A DNA stretch of 46,661 nucleotides. Source: CAZQRW01 sp964596115. GTDB taxonomy: Bacteria > Hydrothermota > UBA3072 > B12-G15. The notes under the pieces are model-generated. The model made no database searches. It was given only the letters and a program-made list of their open reading frames with translations, and was not told where the DNA came from. A program made the position numbers and the translations under genes. Below are positions 1-8,600 of the stretch, one piece after another (the stretch's first letter is position 1; each line of letters starts with the position of its first letter). The DNA is taken from positions 1-46,661 of the forward strand of contig CAZQRW010000006.1 in NCBI GenBank assembly GCA_964596115.1, written 5' to 3'.

Positions 1-50
1 CATAATAACCTCCTTTTTTTAATTATACAATATAACTCGGGCGATTTCAA
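1..50 (-). promoter_or_regulatory. Promoter, leader and start codon of a leftward gene leaving the window
   Basis: Reading the minus strand there is a -35 TTGAAA (45-50), a 17-nt spacer, a -10 TATAAT (22-27), a Shine-Dalgarno AAGGAGG (9-15) and an ATG at 3-1. The predicted transcript would start near 15, giving a leader of about 12 nt with the ribosome site at its 5' end. The same geometry recurs at 12944, 24410 and 31764. The gene itself lies outside the window, so nothing can be said of its product. Confidence 0.6.
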
Positions 51-106
51 GAGAAAATTACTTTAGATGTTAGTAAAAAAACACCTGATAATATAAAATT
101 TTTTGG

Positions 107-135
107 TTGACAAAGGAGGATTGTTTTGATATAAA
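107..135 (+). promoter_or_regulatory. Promoter of the tRNA-Ala / lipoprotein operon
   Basis: TTGACA (107-112), 17-nt spacer, TATAAA (130-135). The predicted start is near 142, 11 nt before the tRNA. No other promoter-like sequence is visible between the tRNA and the lipoprotein gene at 249, so this probably drives both. The AAGGAGGA string at 113-120 lies between the two hexamers and has no start codon to serve. Confidence 0.6.
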
Positions 136-152
136 TTAATGTGAAAACAAAG

Positions 153-225
153 GGGGCCGTGGCGCAGCTGGAAGCGCATCTGACTGGCAGTCAGGAGGTC
201 ACGGGTTCGAGTCCCGTCGGCTCCA
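153..225 (+). tRNA. tRNA-Ala (anticodon GGC)
   Basis: The cloverleaf folds fully: a 7-bp acceptor stem (GGGGCCG with CGGCTCC) containing the G3:U70 wobble that marks alanine tRNAs; a D arm GCGC/GCGC; an anticodon stem TCTGA/TCAGG with loop CTGGCAG, anticodon GGC at 34-36; a T arm ACGGG/CCCGT around TTCGAGT; discriminator A. The CCA end is not encoded (the sequence continues GGAAA). It reads alanine GCC codons. The lipoprotein gene starts only 23 nt after its 3' end. Confidence 0.95.
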
Positions 226-248
226 GGAAATATAAGGAGAGATATTAT

Positions 249-1610
249 ATGAAAAAATTTCTTTTTGTAATTGTGTTGCTTTCACTTCTTGGATGTAGGG
301 AGAAGGGAGGGTTCTCTGATGATGCCTATATAGTCAAGGCTCAATCCTCTATGATAAAAATCAGAAATGCCCTTGAACAGTACAGAATAGATAATGGTTC
401 ATACCCTGCAGAAAATAACAAGTGGTTAGAAAAATTAAAGCCTTACTTCACGAGAGAGGTAGCTGAGGAACCTGACGAAATTATACGTATGAGGCTCCTC
501 ACTATGGAAGCGGGAAACTCTATTACCCAGGTTAGCGGTATTTATGGTGAGTTGAGAAGAAAAGCATTATTTGCTGATTCCTCACTCGCAAAAAGTGTTT
601 TTGATGTACTTGTCCCAGTGGAATCAGTACTTATGAAAATTAAAAATGAAGTACAAACAGGCAATAGAGAAGATTATAAAGATCCAATTCCTCTCATTCT
701 AAAAGTAGATTCACTTATGAAGAATATCAATGTAGGAGCAAAGAAAAAGGAATATATAGAAATAATGATATCTGAAAAGAATAAATTAAAAGGAGAAATC
801 GACTCTCTCAGGTCTGTATTTTCTCCGTTAATTGACAGTGGAAAAATAGATACCCTGGATTTTAAAAAATTAAATACTGCTATTGATGGATATTTTTCTT
901 ATACGCAATCTAAAAAAATGGAGGGAAAGCAACTGCCTTCAACGGATGAGGCAATTGATGATATAGAAAAAACATTTGATAAGAAAAAGGATAAGGAAGC
1001 CATAGATAGATTTGAACAATTGAGAAAAGAGATTACAGACTATAAAAGGGTCTTGCTCAATATTCAGTTTTTAGATTATGTCAGAGTTTTCAATAAGAAA
1101 GTGCCAATTACGGTTCAACTTATCAAGAAATATCTTACTAATATGAGGGAAGATGTCATAAAAGCAAATAAAATTTTGTATGCTTATGAAGCTATGGATA
1201 GATTAAGATCGCTTCTAAGTATATATAGGGAGGAGCACAAATCTCTTCCCATTGGAAATCTTGGGAACTACTTTGGCCAATTGATTGAATATAAGGATAT
1301 TGTAAAAAATCTTGCAGACCATCCTGTCCTTGATACGCTCCCTGACAATAAAGGTTATGTGATGAAAGCACCTGCACTGGACAAAGAAAGAACTGAGGTG
1401 ATATATAAGATCAATTATAGAAATAACCTTAATGATATTATACAGAAATCTTTTGCCAAGGGACCTTTTTATTCAACAGTTGATTCTCTACACACATTTT
1501 TTGTGAAGGCAAGGGCATTAGATTCCTTTAATTCCCTTGTTACCATTAGGCCTGAATTTATAGGGTCTAAAGTAAAACCAGCTGGTAAAACCAAGGGAGG
1601 AAAAAAGTGA
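249..1610 (+). CDS. Lipoprotein with pseudopilin-like segments and long helical middle, function unknown
   Basis: A 453-residue protein with a lipoprotein signal peptide ending LLGC, so Cys16 should be lipidated. The ATG at 249 is preceded by AAGGAGA (234-240); the longer open frame upstream is only the translated tRNA. After the signal comes a segment like the helix of type II secretion pseudopilins (EQYRIDNGSYPAE, about residues 43-55), but with no prepilin cleavage site. The middle (about 100-310) is charged and probably coiled-coil. Near 315-350 a second, similar segment appears (IYREEHKSLPIGNLGNYFG). It overlaps the TPR lipoprotein downstream by GTGA and is the first of four envelope genes. 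Specific function not recognised. Confidence 0.75.
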   Translation: MKKFLFVIVLLSLLGCREKGGFSDDAYIVKAQSSMIKIRNALEQYRIDNGSYPAENNKWLEKLKPYFTREVAEEPDEIIRMRLLTMEAGNSITQVSGIYGELRRKALFADSSLAKSVFDVLVPVESVLMKIKNEVQTGNREDYKDPIPLILKVDSLMKNINVGAKKKEYIEIMISEKNKLKGEIDSLRSVFSPLIDSGKIDTLDFKKLNTAIDGYFSYTQSKKMEGKQLPSTDEAIDDIEKTFDKKKDKEAIDRFEQLRKEITDYKRVLLNIQFLDYVRVFNKKVPITVQLIKKYLTNMREDVIKANKILYAYEAMDRLRSLLSIYREEHKSLPIGNLGNYFGQLIEYKDIVKNLADHPVLDTLPDNKGYVMKAPALDKERTEVIYKINYRNNLNDIIQKSFAKGPFYSTVDSLHTFFVKARALDSFNSLVTIRPEFIGSKVKPAGKTKGGKK

Positions 1611-2761
1611 AAAAAATTCTTGCATCTTCTTTTATCATACTTACTTTTTTAATATCGTGTGCACAACAAGAAGTGAAAAAGACAGAGGAAAAACCTCCAG
1701 AAGAAAAAAAGATTAGCCAAGCCCTTCTTAATTACAGCCTTGGATTAGAGCACTTCAAGCAGCATAATTACAGTGAAGCATTACCAAATTTTGAAAAGGC
1801 ACTTAAGGAGAGCAGTGGATTTGTTGATGCCTGTGTTGGCGCAGCAAAATGCTTCGTAGGAACAGGTAAATTTCAGGCTGCCGAAAGCCTCTACATAGAT
1901 TTCCTCAATAAAAATCCTGATGCAACAAAAGCCAGGATAGCATTGGCAAATCTATATGCAATGGGTAAAATGAACGATAAGGCAAAAAAGATGTTTGAAG
2001 AAGCTGCAAAACGAGACTCAACCAAACCATTCGTATGGGATAATTACGCCTCATTTCTAAATAAGCTTGGTGAAAAAAATACTGCTCTAAAATACTGGGA
2101 AAAGGCCTATTCGCTTGATCCTAAAAATAAAGAGATAGCCTTCAGGTTAGGTGCTACTTATGTTGCTGTTGGTAAGGGTAAAAAAGCAGTTTCACTCCTG
2201 GAAAGTGTCAAGGAAATAATTCCCGATGATATAGACACACGATTGAAACTCGCAGAGGCATATACAGACGCAAAAATGTACAGCAAGGCTGTTGAAGAAT
2301 ATAAATTCGTTATCTCAAAGATTCCAAATTATGTAAGTGTGATTATAAAACTGGGTAATGCCTATGAATCACTAAACAAATATTCTCTTGCGCAGGAGCA
2401 ATATCTTCACGCATTGAAAATAGAGCCCCAAAACCTGTCTGCCTATTATTATCTCATAAATTTAAATATCTTCAAACTGAAAAATTACACGGCTGCAGAA
2501 ATATATCTTAAAAAGGCTCTTGAAATAAATAAAAGGGACGAAATCCTCTGGAATTTAAGGGGGGATGCATATTTTTATGCTGGAATCAAGGATATGAAAA
2601 AAGAAAATTATAGATCAGCAATCAAAAATCTAACAAAAGCCCTGTCATACTACAATGATGCACTCAGTTTTGCAAAGAGCGAAAATTGGAAGAAGTATGC
2701 AAAAACAGGAATAAAACGATCAAAGAAATATCTGGCACAGGCGAAAGACCTACTATGGTGA
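1607..2761 (+). CDS. TPR-repeat lipoprotein
   Basis: A 384-residue protein with a lipoprotein signal (lipobox LISC, Cys18) followed by about nine tetratricopeptide repeats spanning roughly residues 39-370; clear units include HNYSEALPNFEKAL, NKYSLAQEQYLHALKIEP and ENYRSAIKNLTKAL. TPR arrays bind protein partners, so this is probably a scaffold anchored to the inner leaflet of the outer membrane or the periplasmic face. It starts with GTG inside the stop codon of the previous gene (GTGA), with GGGAGG just upstream, so translation is probably coupled. Partners may be the two downstream envelope proteins (inference). Confidence 0.8.
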   Translation: MKKILASSFIILTFLISCAQQEVKKTEEKPPEEKKISQALLNYSLGLEHFKQHNYSEALPNFEKALKESSGFVDACVGAAKCFVGTGKFQAAESLYIDFLNKNPDATKARIALANLYAMGKMNDKAKKMFEEAAKRDSTKPFVWDNYASFLNKLGEKNTALKYWEKAYSLDPKNKEIAFRLGATYVAVGKGKKAVSLLESVKEIIPDDIDTRLKLAEAYTDAKMYSKAVEEYKFVISKIPNYVSVIIKLGNAYESLNKYSLAQEQYLHALKIEPQNLSAYYYLINLNIFKLKNYTAAEIYLKKALEINKRDEILWNLRGDAYFYAGIKDMKKENYRSAIKNLTKALSYYNDALSFAKSENWKKYAKTGIKRSKKYLAQAKDLLW

Positions 2762-2767
2762 TTTAAA

Positions 2768-3124
2768 ATGCGAAAATTCTTTGGCTGGTTCCTTTTTCTG
2801 ATAATACTTTTTGGAGGTATTTATATTGGGATTAAGTGGTTTGGTGTATTCTTCCGAAAGAATGCGTTAATAGAGGAAGTTCAAAATCAAACAAAGTATT
2901 GGGCAATCGGGACAATTACACAACAAAAAGCCAGAAGTAACCTGTTAAGTTTTTTTAAAGAAAATAACATAGGTATTGATACCAGCGATTTATACCTGTC
3001 AATAATCGAGGGCTATGACTCCTCATTCGCAAAAATTAGTGTTGTGTACAAAGATAGCCTGGTTTTACCAAAGAAAACATTCTATTTTGAGGATACCATC
3101 TCTGATTCTGCCTTAATAAAGTAA
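2768..3124 (+). CDS. Small single-pass membrane protein, unknown
   Basis: 118 residues: a positively charged N terminus (MRKFFGW), one transmembrane helix at about 6-25, then a roughly 90-residue soluble domain predicted to lie outside the cytoplasm. No family recognised with confidence; the topology (short N-in anchor, small extracytoplasmic domain) resembles DUF4845-type proteins, but that is a guess. It starts 6 nt after the TPR lipoprotein and its stop codon abuts the start of the barrel gene, so it belongs to the same operon. No strong Shine-Dalgarno sequence is visible. Confidence 0.65.
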   Translation: MRKFFGWFLFLIILFGGIYIGIKWFGVFFRKNALIEEVQNQTKYWAIGTITQQKARSNLLSFFKENNIGIDTSDLYLSIIEGYDSSFAKISVVYKDSLVLPKKTFYFEDTISDSALIK

Positions 3125-4411
3125 GTGATACTGCTCTTATTCTTTTTATCAAACATCTACTCCATAGTTAATGAAGAAAGTAATAGTCTAAAAGGATTAA
3201 AATTTGGGGAGATTATTATTATAGGCGATAATTTCTTCTCTGATTCAATTAATGCCTTTCTTCCTCCACAGGGAAAGTGCTTTTCAGAAACTACATTATC
3301 TCATCTGTATAGAAAAATTGCCTCTATCTATTGTAATAACGGTTTTCCTTTTGTAAAAATTATCCCTACTTACGCAATCAGGGGTAGTGCTGTCGATATC
3401 AATATAAGAATTAATTCAGACAGATTTTTTTTTATTGGTGATATAAAATTTAAGGGTCAAAAAGTACTGAGTGATAAAACATTACAGAAATTAGTTCCAA
3501 TCTCAAAGGGTCAGGGTTTTTCATTAACGACTATAAATATTGCAAAAAAAACTCTTGAAAATTCTGGGCTTGTCTCCGTTGATTCTTTTTCACTCCTGAA
3601 GAGGGGTATGGATACACTTGATATACTATTTTTTATCAAGGAAGAAAATACAGAAAATTTTCTACTTGGTGGAACATACTCTCCTGATGAAGGCTTACTT
3701 CTTGATCTCTCAGCAAAAACACATAATCTTTTTGGACGGGGCATTGGCTTTGGTATACGATTTTTCAAGTCAATCTTTAATAGTAGATTCTTAGATTTCA
3801 ACTTTGACTATCCTTATCTAATCGGTACAAACATAGGTGTAATCCTTTCTTATTCCCTAAATACTGTATCTGACACACTTACCATTAATCATCTCTATAT
3901 TCAACCAGAAATAAGACTCAGGAATTTTACTTGGCAACCCTCTTTTATATACAGAAATGAATTATCACCAAATAGAGGAATGATTAGAACTTTCTTTTTA
4001 AAAAACAATATTAGTTACGAGGGATTATATTTCGGTTATCTTACTGGAACCAATAGAACAATGCTATACGAAGGGAATATTAAGTGGTATAAGGGTAGGT
4101 TTGGTGCATCCCTTTCGTTTCTAAAATTATACGGGAATCTTGATTATAAGGGTATAGAGAACCTCACATCAGGATGTCAAGGGTATGTTCTTAAATATGC
4201 AAAGGAGAGTGTTGTGTTGGATGTTAGATATAATCTATATAAAACAAGGAAGAACAGTATATTTTTGTTTATAAATACAGGTCAGACAGATGATTTGTTT
4301 CAGGCCTCAACAGGTCTTGGTATTGATATCAGAAATTTCTATATTGCGTTCGCCTTCCCGCTCACTAAAAATGAATTCACGGGTAAATTAGTAGTGAAAT
4401 TCAAGCAATAA
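3125..4411 (+). CDS. Omp85-family outer-membrane protein (BamA/TamA-like), short form
   Basis: 428 residues with an N-terminal signal segment (LLLFFLSNIYS). Two POTRA-like units follow (about 25-100 and 100-175; note FIGDIKFKGQKVLSDKTLQ), then a beta-strand-rich barrel from about 185 to the end (LGGTYSPDEGLLLDLSAKTH, NLFGRGIGFGIRF). Omp85 proteins insert or export proteins at the outer membrane. BamA itself has five POTRA domains and about 800 residues, so this is a small paralogue, closer to TamA in layout. The GTG start directly follows the previous stop; no clear ribosome site is seen, suggesting re-initiation. Its partners are presumably the three upstream envelope proteins. Confidence 0.75.
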   Translation: MILLLFFLSNIYSIVNEESNSLKGLKFGEIIIIGDNFFSDSINAFLPPQGKCFSETTLSHLYRKIASIYCNNGFPFVKIIPTYAIRGSAVDINIRINSDRFFFIGDIKFKGQKVLSDKTLQKLVPISKGQGFSLTTINIAKKTLENSGLVSVDSFSLLKRGMDTLDILFFIKEENTENFLLGGTYSPDEGLLLDLSAKTHNLFGRGIGFGIRFFKSIFNSRFLDFNFDYPYLIGTNIGVILSYSLNTVSDTLTINHLYIQPEIRLRNFTWQPSFIYRNELSPNRGMIRTFFLKNNISYEGLYFGYLTGTNRTMLYEGNIKWYKGRFGASLSFLKLYGNLDYKGIENLTSGCQGYVLKYAKESVVLDVRYNLYKTRKNSIFLFINTGQTDDLFQASTGLGIDIRNFYIAFAFPLTKNEFTGKLVVKFKQ

Positions 4412-4513
4412 AATCAATAAAATCATAATAATATTATAGATACCCTTCCTTTGTTTTCAATTTCATTTTACATCATTGTTGTTACAAGTTTTTGAGTTTA
4501 GAACAGAGAGAAT

Positions 4514-5131
4514 TTACTTTCTTATAATATCCTTTATTCTCATAAGACGGGAGATGTTACCCCTTTCTATCTCAGATAGCTTCATATTGATTGTCTTTAT
4601 TGCCTCTTCAATATCAGGGATAAGGATAAACTCAAGTGCATTTACCCTTCTTCTTGTCCTGGACATTTCTTCAGCCAAAAGGGTAATAGCCTTCTCCATT
4701 TCTGCCAGTTCTATCATTTTTTCAAATGCCTTCTGAAGGTCCATCAATGCAAGATCAACCTCTGGTGAAATATTTAAGAATCCATATGAAATCATCTCTC
4801 CCGTGAATTCCTTTTTATATACAGGTATTTTTACACTCATCACATTTTTTAATGAGGAGCTGAGGGAAAATTCTGTCTTTGTTATGAGAAATGCTTGCTC
4901 AAGCTCCATAGGATCCATACCTGCCTTTGCAAGAACGTATCTTTCCATACCTTTTTTTAGACTTTCTTCAACTTCTTTACGGAGAGCAAAGACCTTCTTT
5001 ACAATTTCTTGAATTGCCCTCATTAATTCATCTTCCTTATCCTTCAAAAGTTTATGCCCTCTCTTCGCAAGGGCATACTTCTTCTTTTGATTAAGAAGCT
5101 CCATCCTCGTTGCACTTATATTTTGTCTCAT
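4514..5131 (-). CDS. atpD: V/A-type ATPase subunit D (central rotor shaft)
   Basis: 205 residues, close to the usual length of about 210. Subunit D is the coiled-coil shaft that turns inside the A3B3 head and couples it to the membrane ring. The sequence is almost wholly alpha-helical with the family start (SATRMELLNQKKKYALAKRG) and the conserved C-terminal block TRRRVNALEFILIPDIEEAI. It is the last gene of the nine-gene operon, 24 nt after subunit B, with AAAGGAAG before its ATG. No terminator-like hairpin is visible in the 100 nt between it and the convergent Omp85-like gene. Confidence 0.95.
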   Translation of the reverse strand: MRQNISATRMELLNQKKKYALAKRGHKLLKDKEDELMRAIQEIVKKVFALRKEVEESLKKGMERYVLAKAGMDPMELEQAFLITKTEFSLSSSLKNVMSVKIPVYKKEFTGEMISYGFLNISPEVDLALMDLQKAFEKMIELAEMEKAITLLAEEMSRTRRRVNALEFILIPDIEEAIKTINMKLSEIERGNISRLMRIKDIIRK

Positions 5132-5155
5132 TTTGCTTCCTTTAAGTAGATCGGG

Positions 5156-6538
5156 TTATTTGTTTTCTTTCTTCCCATAATACTTATCCAGATATTCATC
5201 CCTGATTCTCTTAAGTTCACTCCTGGGAAACATCCCAAGGAGTTTCCACCCAAGGTCAAGCGTCTGTTCTATAGTCCTGTTTTCATATTCACCCTGGCTG
5301 ATATACTCATTCTCAAATCTCTTTGAAAATTCAAGATAAAGTTTATCCATATCACTAAGGGCAGCTTCCCCAAGAATAATGGACAATTCCTCTGCCTCTT
5401 TTCCTCTGGCATATGCAGCATAGAGCTGATTATACAGGTCGGCATGGTCTTCCCTTGTTTTTCCCTTACCTATCCCTTTATCTTTCAGTCTTGAAAGCGA
5501 AGGAAGTACATCAATGGGTGGTGAAACTCTTTTACGGTGCAGAGATCTGGAAAAAATAATCTGGCCTTCTGTAATATAACCTGTAAGATCAGGAATTGGG
5601 TGGGTCTTATCATCCTCGGGCATGGTAAGAACAGGTATAAGTGTGATAGAACCCTTTTTACCCTTAATTCTTCCTGCCCTTTCATATACAGTAGATAGGT
5701 CTGTATATAGATATCCAGGATAACCCCTCCTCCCAGGCACTTCCTTTCTTGCTGCCGATATTTCTCTTAATGCCTCTGCATAATTAGTCATATCGGTCAA
5801 AATAACCAGCACATGGGTATCCAGCTCAAATGCAAGGTATTCAGCAGCAGTTAAGGCTGTTCTTGGGGTTGCTATTCTTTCTATAGCAGGGTCACTGGCA
5901 AGATTTAAAAACATAACAACATTCTCAAGGGCTCCAGTTCTTCTAAAATCCTCCATAAAAAAATTCGCCTCTTCAAAAGTAATACCCATCGCTCCAAAAA
6001 CTACGGCAAAACTTTCCTCTTTACCAAGAACCCTTGCCTGCCTTGCAACCTGTGCTGCAAGTCTATTATGGGGTAAACCAGAACCTGAAAAAAATGGAAG
6101 TTTCTGCCCTCTGACGAGTGGATTCAACCCATCAATGGCAGAAATACCAGTTTGGATAAATTCATTTGGATACTCCCTTGCATATGGATTAATTGGTGCC
6201 CCATTTATATCCCTCTTCTCTTCAGGGAGTATTTTAGATCCACCATCAATAGGATCTCCTAATCCATTAAAAATTCTACCAAGTATATCGGGAGAGAGGG
6301 AAATTTCTATTCCCCGTCCTTTAAACCTTACTGAGGTAGTAGGAATATCAACACCCTGTGTGCCTTCAAAGATTTGAATAAGTGCTTTATCTCTGTTCAC
6401 TTCGAGTACCTGCCCGTTTCTTATTGTTCCATCAGGTAAAACAACTTCAGCAAGTTCGCCAAATTTTACACCCTCTATATCTTCAACCAGCATTAAAGGT
6501 CCCGAGATATTAATTACTGTCTTAAATTCTTCTCTCAT
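5156..6538 (-). CDS. atpB: V/A-type ATPase subunit B (regulatory head subunit)
   Basis: 460 residues, the normal length. Subunit B alternates with the catalytic A subunit in the A3B3 head and, as expected, has no functional Walker A loop: the corresponding segment reads FFSGSGLPHNRLAAQ. Other family marks are GRIFNGLGDPIDGG, GAMGITFEEANFF and RGYPGYLYTDLSTVYERAGR. Its ATG overlaps the stop codon of subunit A (ATGA), with GGGGG just upstream, so the two head subunits are probably made in a coupled 1:1 ratio. Confidence 0.96.
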   Translation of the reverse strand: MREEFKTVINISGPLMLVEDIEGVKFGELAEVVLPDGTIRNGQVLEVNRDKALIQIFEGTQGVDIPTTSVRFKGRGIEISLSPDILGRIFNGLGDPIDGGSKILPEEKRDINGAPINPYAREYPNEFIQTGISAIDGLNPLVRGQKLPFFSGSGLPHNRLAAQVARQARVLGKEESFAVVFGAMGITFEEANFFMEDFRRTGALENVVMFLNLASDPAIERIATPRTALTAAEYLAFELDTHVLVILTDMTNYAEALREISAARKEVPGRRGYPGYLYTDLSTVYERAGRIKGKKGSITLIPVLTMPEDDKTHPIPDLTGYITEGQIIFSRSLHRKRVSPPIDVLPSLSRLKDKGIGKGKTREDHADLYNQLYAAYARGKEAEELSIILGEAALSDMDKLYLEFSKRFENEYISQGEYENRTIEQTLDLGWKLLGMFPRSELKRIRDEYLDKYYGKKENK

Positions 6539-8298
6539 ACTTTTACCCCCTTTACGAGTTCATCCATACTATTATCAATCTCATCCTTAAGTTTTATTAT
6601 GCTATCCGCTTCGGACTCTTCCACATATTTCATTCTTGCTATTTTCTCTATGGCAGGAACCTTTGAAATTGAATCGACATCCACTCCTTTTTTTATTGCA
6701 TTTAGTGCCTTATCATAAAGATTTAGAATCACATTGAGCATATAGAATTGTTTCTTTATAGATGTGTAGGTGTCTATCTCATGGAATGAATTCTGATGAA
6801 GAAAGTCTTCTCTTATTATCTTTGCAACAAGGAGAACAAGCTGTTCCTCCTGGGAAAGTGCCTCTAACCCCACAAGTCTAACTATTTCCTCAAGTTCTGC
6901 CTCCTCTTCAAGTATCCTCATTGCCTTACCCTGATATTCATAGAATTTTTCATCGACTTTCTTCTCCATATAATCCTTGACACTTTCATTATAGAGGGAA
7001 TATGATGTAAGCCAATTTATTGCAGGAAAATGTCTTGCATATGCCAATTTTGCCTCAAGACTCCAGAACACCTTCACCACCCTCAGGGTTGCCTGAACAA
7101 CAGGGTCAGAAAGATCACCACCAGGAGGCGAGACTGCACCTATTACGCTCAAAGAACCCTCTCTGTTATCTGAGCCAAGACAGGTCACTCTACCTGCCCT
7201 CTCATAAAAGGAGGCAACTCTACTTCCGAGGTATGCAGGATACCCTTCCTCACCTGGCATCTCCTCCATCCTTCCAGAAATTTCTCTCATTGCCTCTGCC
7301 CATCTCGATGTGGAGTCAGCCATCAAAGCAACTGAATAACCCATATCCCTGAAATATTCAGCAATTGTTATACCTGTATAAACAGACGCTTCCCTTGCGG
7401 CAACAGGCATATTTGATGTATTCGCAATAAGGACTGTTCTCTTCATCAAGGGTTCACCGCTTTTTGGATCCTTTAATTCTGGAAATTCTATCAATACATC
7501 TGTCATCTCATTACCCCTCTCCCCACACCCAATATATATTACAACCTCTGCATCCGCCCATTTTGCAAGCTGATGCTGAATAACGGTCTTTCCCGAGCCA
7601 AAAGGTCCCGGCACACAAGCAGTTCCACCCTTTGAGACAGGAAAGAAGGTATCTATTATTCTCTGACCTGTAAACATCGGGATCTCGGGAGGAAGCTTCT
7701 TTTTATATGGTCTTGGAATTCTAACAGGCCATCTATGAAGCATCTTAATTTCTTTTACACCATCTGATGATTCAACTTTTGCAATTGTTTCTTCAATGGT
7801 AAACTCACCCTCTGAAATTGAGACTAATTTTCCTGAGATTCCAGGTGGGACAAGTACTTTATGTTCGATTAAAGTTGTCTCCTGAACAGCCCCAAGAATG
7901 TCTCCCTCTACCACAACTTTGTCCTTCTTAGCAATGGGTTTGAAGTACCACTTCTTTTTTCTCTCCAATCCAGGAATATGTATCCCGCGCGTTATAAAAT
8001 CACCTGTCATTTTTCTTATTCTATCCAATGGTCTCTGAACACCATCATAGATAGATTCTAACAACCCGGGCCCCAACTCTACGGAAAGTGGTTCTCCTGT
8101 TGGAAAAACAGGCTCACCCACACCAACACCGCTGGTTTCTTCATAGACCTGAATTGATGCTATATCCCCCTTTAATTCAATAATTTCACCCATTAACTTT
8201 TTTTCACTTACATATACGACATCGTACATTTTTGAACCTGTCATATTATTAGCAACAACCAGAGGTCCCGAGACCCTGATGATTCTACCTTCTTTCAT
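6535..8298 (-). CDS. atpA: V/A-type ATPase catalytic subunit A
   Basis: 587 residues. This is the ATP-hydrolysing or ATP-forming subunit of the head. It shows the Walker A loop PGPFGSGKTV, the following block IYIGCGERGNEMTDVL, the Walker B region YSVALMADSTSRWAEAMREI, and the long non-homologous insertion before the P-loop that separates V/A-type A subunits from F-type beta subunits. The ATG overlaps the stop of subunit F (ATGA), with GGAGGAGAG before it. The organism may use the enzyme as a sodium-driven synthase or as a pump; subunit K bears on the ion. Confidence 0.97.
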   Translation of the reverse strand: MKEGRIIRVSGPLVVANNMTGSKMYDVVYVSEKKLMGEIIELKGDIASIQVYEETSGVGVGEPVFPTGEPLSVELGPGLLESIYDGVQRPLDRIRKMTGDFITRGIHIPGLERKKKWYFKPIAKKDKVVVEGDILGAVQETTLIEHKVLVPPGISGKLVSISEGEFTIEETIAKVESSDGVKEIKMLHRWPVRIPRPYKKKLPPEIPMFTGQRIIDTFFPVSKGGTACVPGPFGSGKTVIQHQLAKWADAEVVIYIGCGERGNEMTDVLIEFPELKDPKSGEPLMKRTVLIANTSNMPVAAREASVYTGITIAEYFRDMGYSVALMADSTSRWAEAMREISGRMEEMPGEEGYPAYLGSRVASFYERAGRVTCLGSDNREGSLSVIGAVSPPGGDLSDPVVQATLRVVKVFWSLEAKLAYARHFPAINWLTSYSLYNESVKDYMEKKVDEKFYEYQGKAMRILEEEAELEEIVRLVGLEALSQEEQLVLLVAKIIREDFLHQNSFHEIDTYTSIKKQFYMLNVILNLYDKALNAIKKGVDVDSISKVPAIEKIARMKYVEESEADSIIKLKDEIDNSMDELVKGVKV

Positions 8299-8600
8299 TT
8301 CTCTCCTCCTAAATCTACCCCAACTGCTTTTTTTACTATCTCTCTTATTTTCTTCATACCTGTTCCTTCACCCTTTCCACGACCAGGGATTGTTACGATA
8401 TTTACATCAACAAGGTATAGTATCTTCTGGTCCTTTATTTTGTTTACTACATCCTCTGTTACAAAAATAATTATATATCCCTTTTGGATTAGTTCGTTTA
8501 AGGTATCTTCAGGGTTACCACCTTCATATGGATAAATATCCAGCCCCAGTGCCTTAAACGGTAAAACTATCTCTCTATCGCCGAATACTGCTACTTTCAT
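8295..8600 (-). CDS. atpF: V/A-type ATPase subunit F
   Basis: 101 residues, the usual size. Subunit F binds the D shaft and helps torque transfer. The start MKVAVFGDREIVLPFKALG and the block GYIIIFVTEDVVNKI match the family. Its ATG overlaps the stop of subunit C (ATGA), and its own stop overlaps the start of subunit A. Its position between C and A is the same as in the Enterococcus hirae ntp operon, where this subunit is named NtpG. Confidence 0.93.
   Translation of the reverse strand: MKVAVFGDREIVLPFKALGLDIYPYEGGNPEDTLNELIQKGYIIIFVTEDVVNKIKDQKILYLVDVNIVTIPGRGKGEGTGMKKIREIVKKAVGVDLGGEK

Noticed and set aside
113..120. AAGGAGGA as a ribosome binding site
   Set aside because: It sits between the -35 and -10 of the tRNA promoter and is followed by no usable start codon.
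141..248. N-terminal 36 residues of the long open frame beginning before the tRNA
   Set aside because: They are the tRNA-Ala read as protein (the familiar spurious GSQEVTGSSPVGS-type string). The real start is the ATG at 249 with a ribosome site and a lipoprotein signal.
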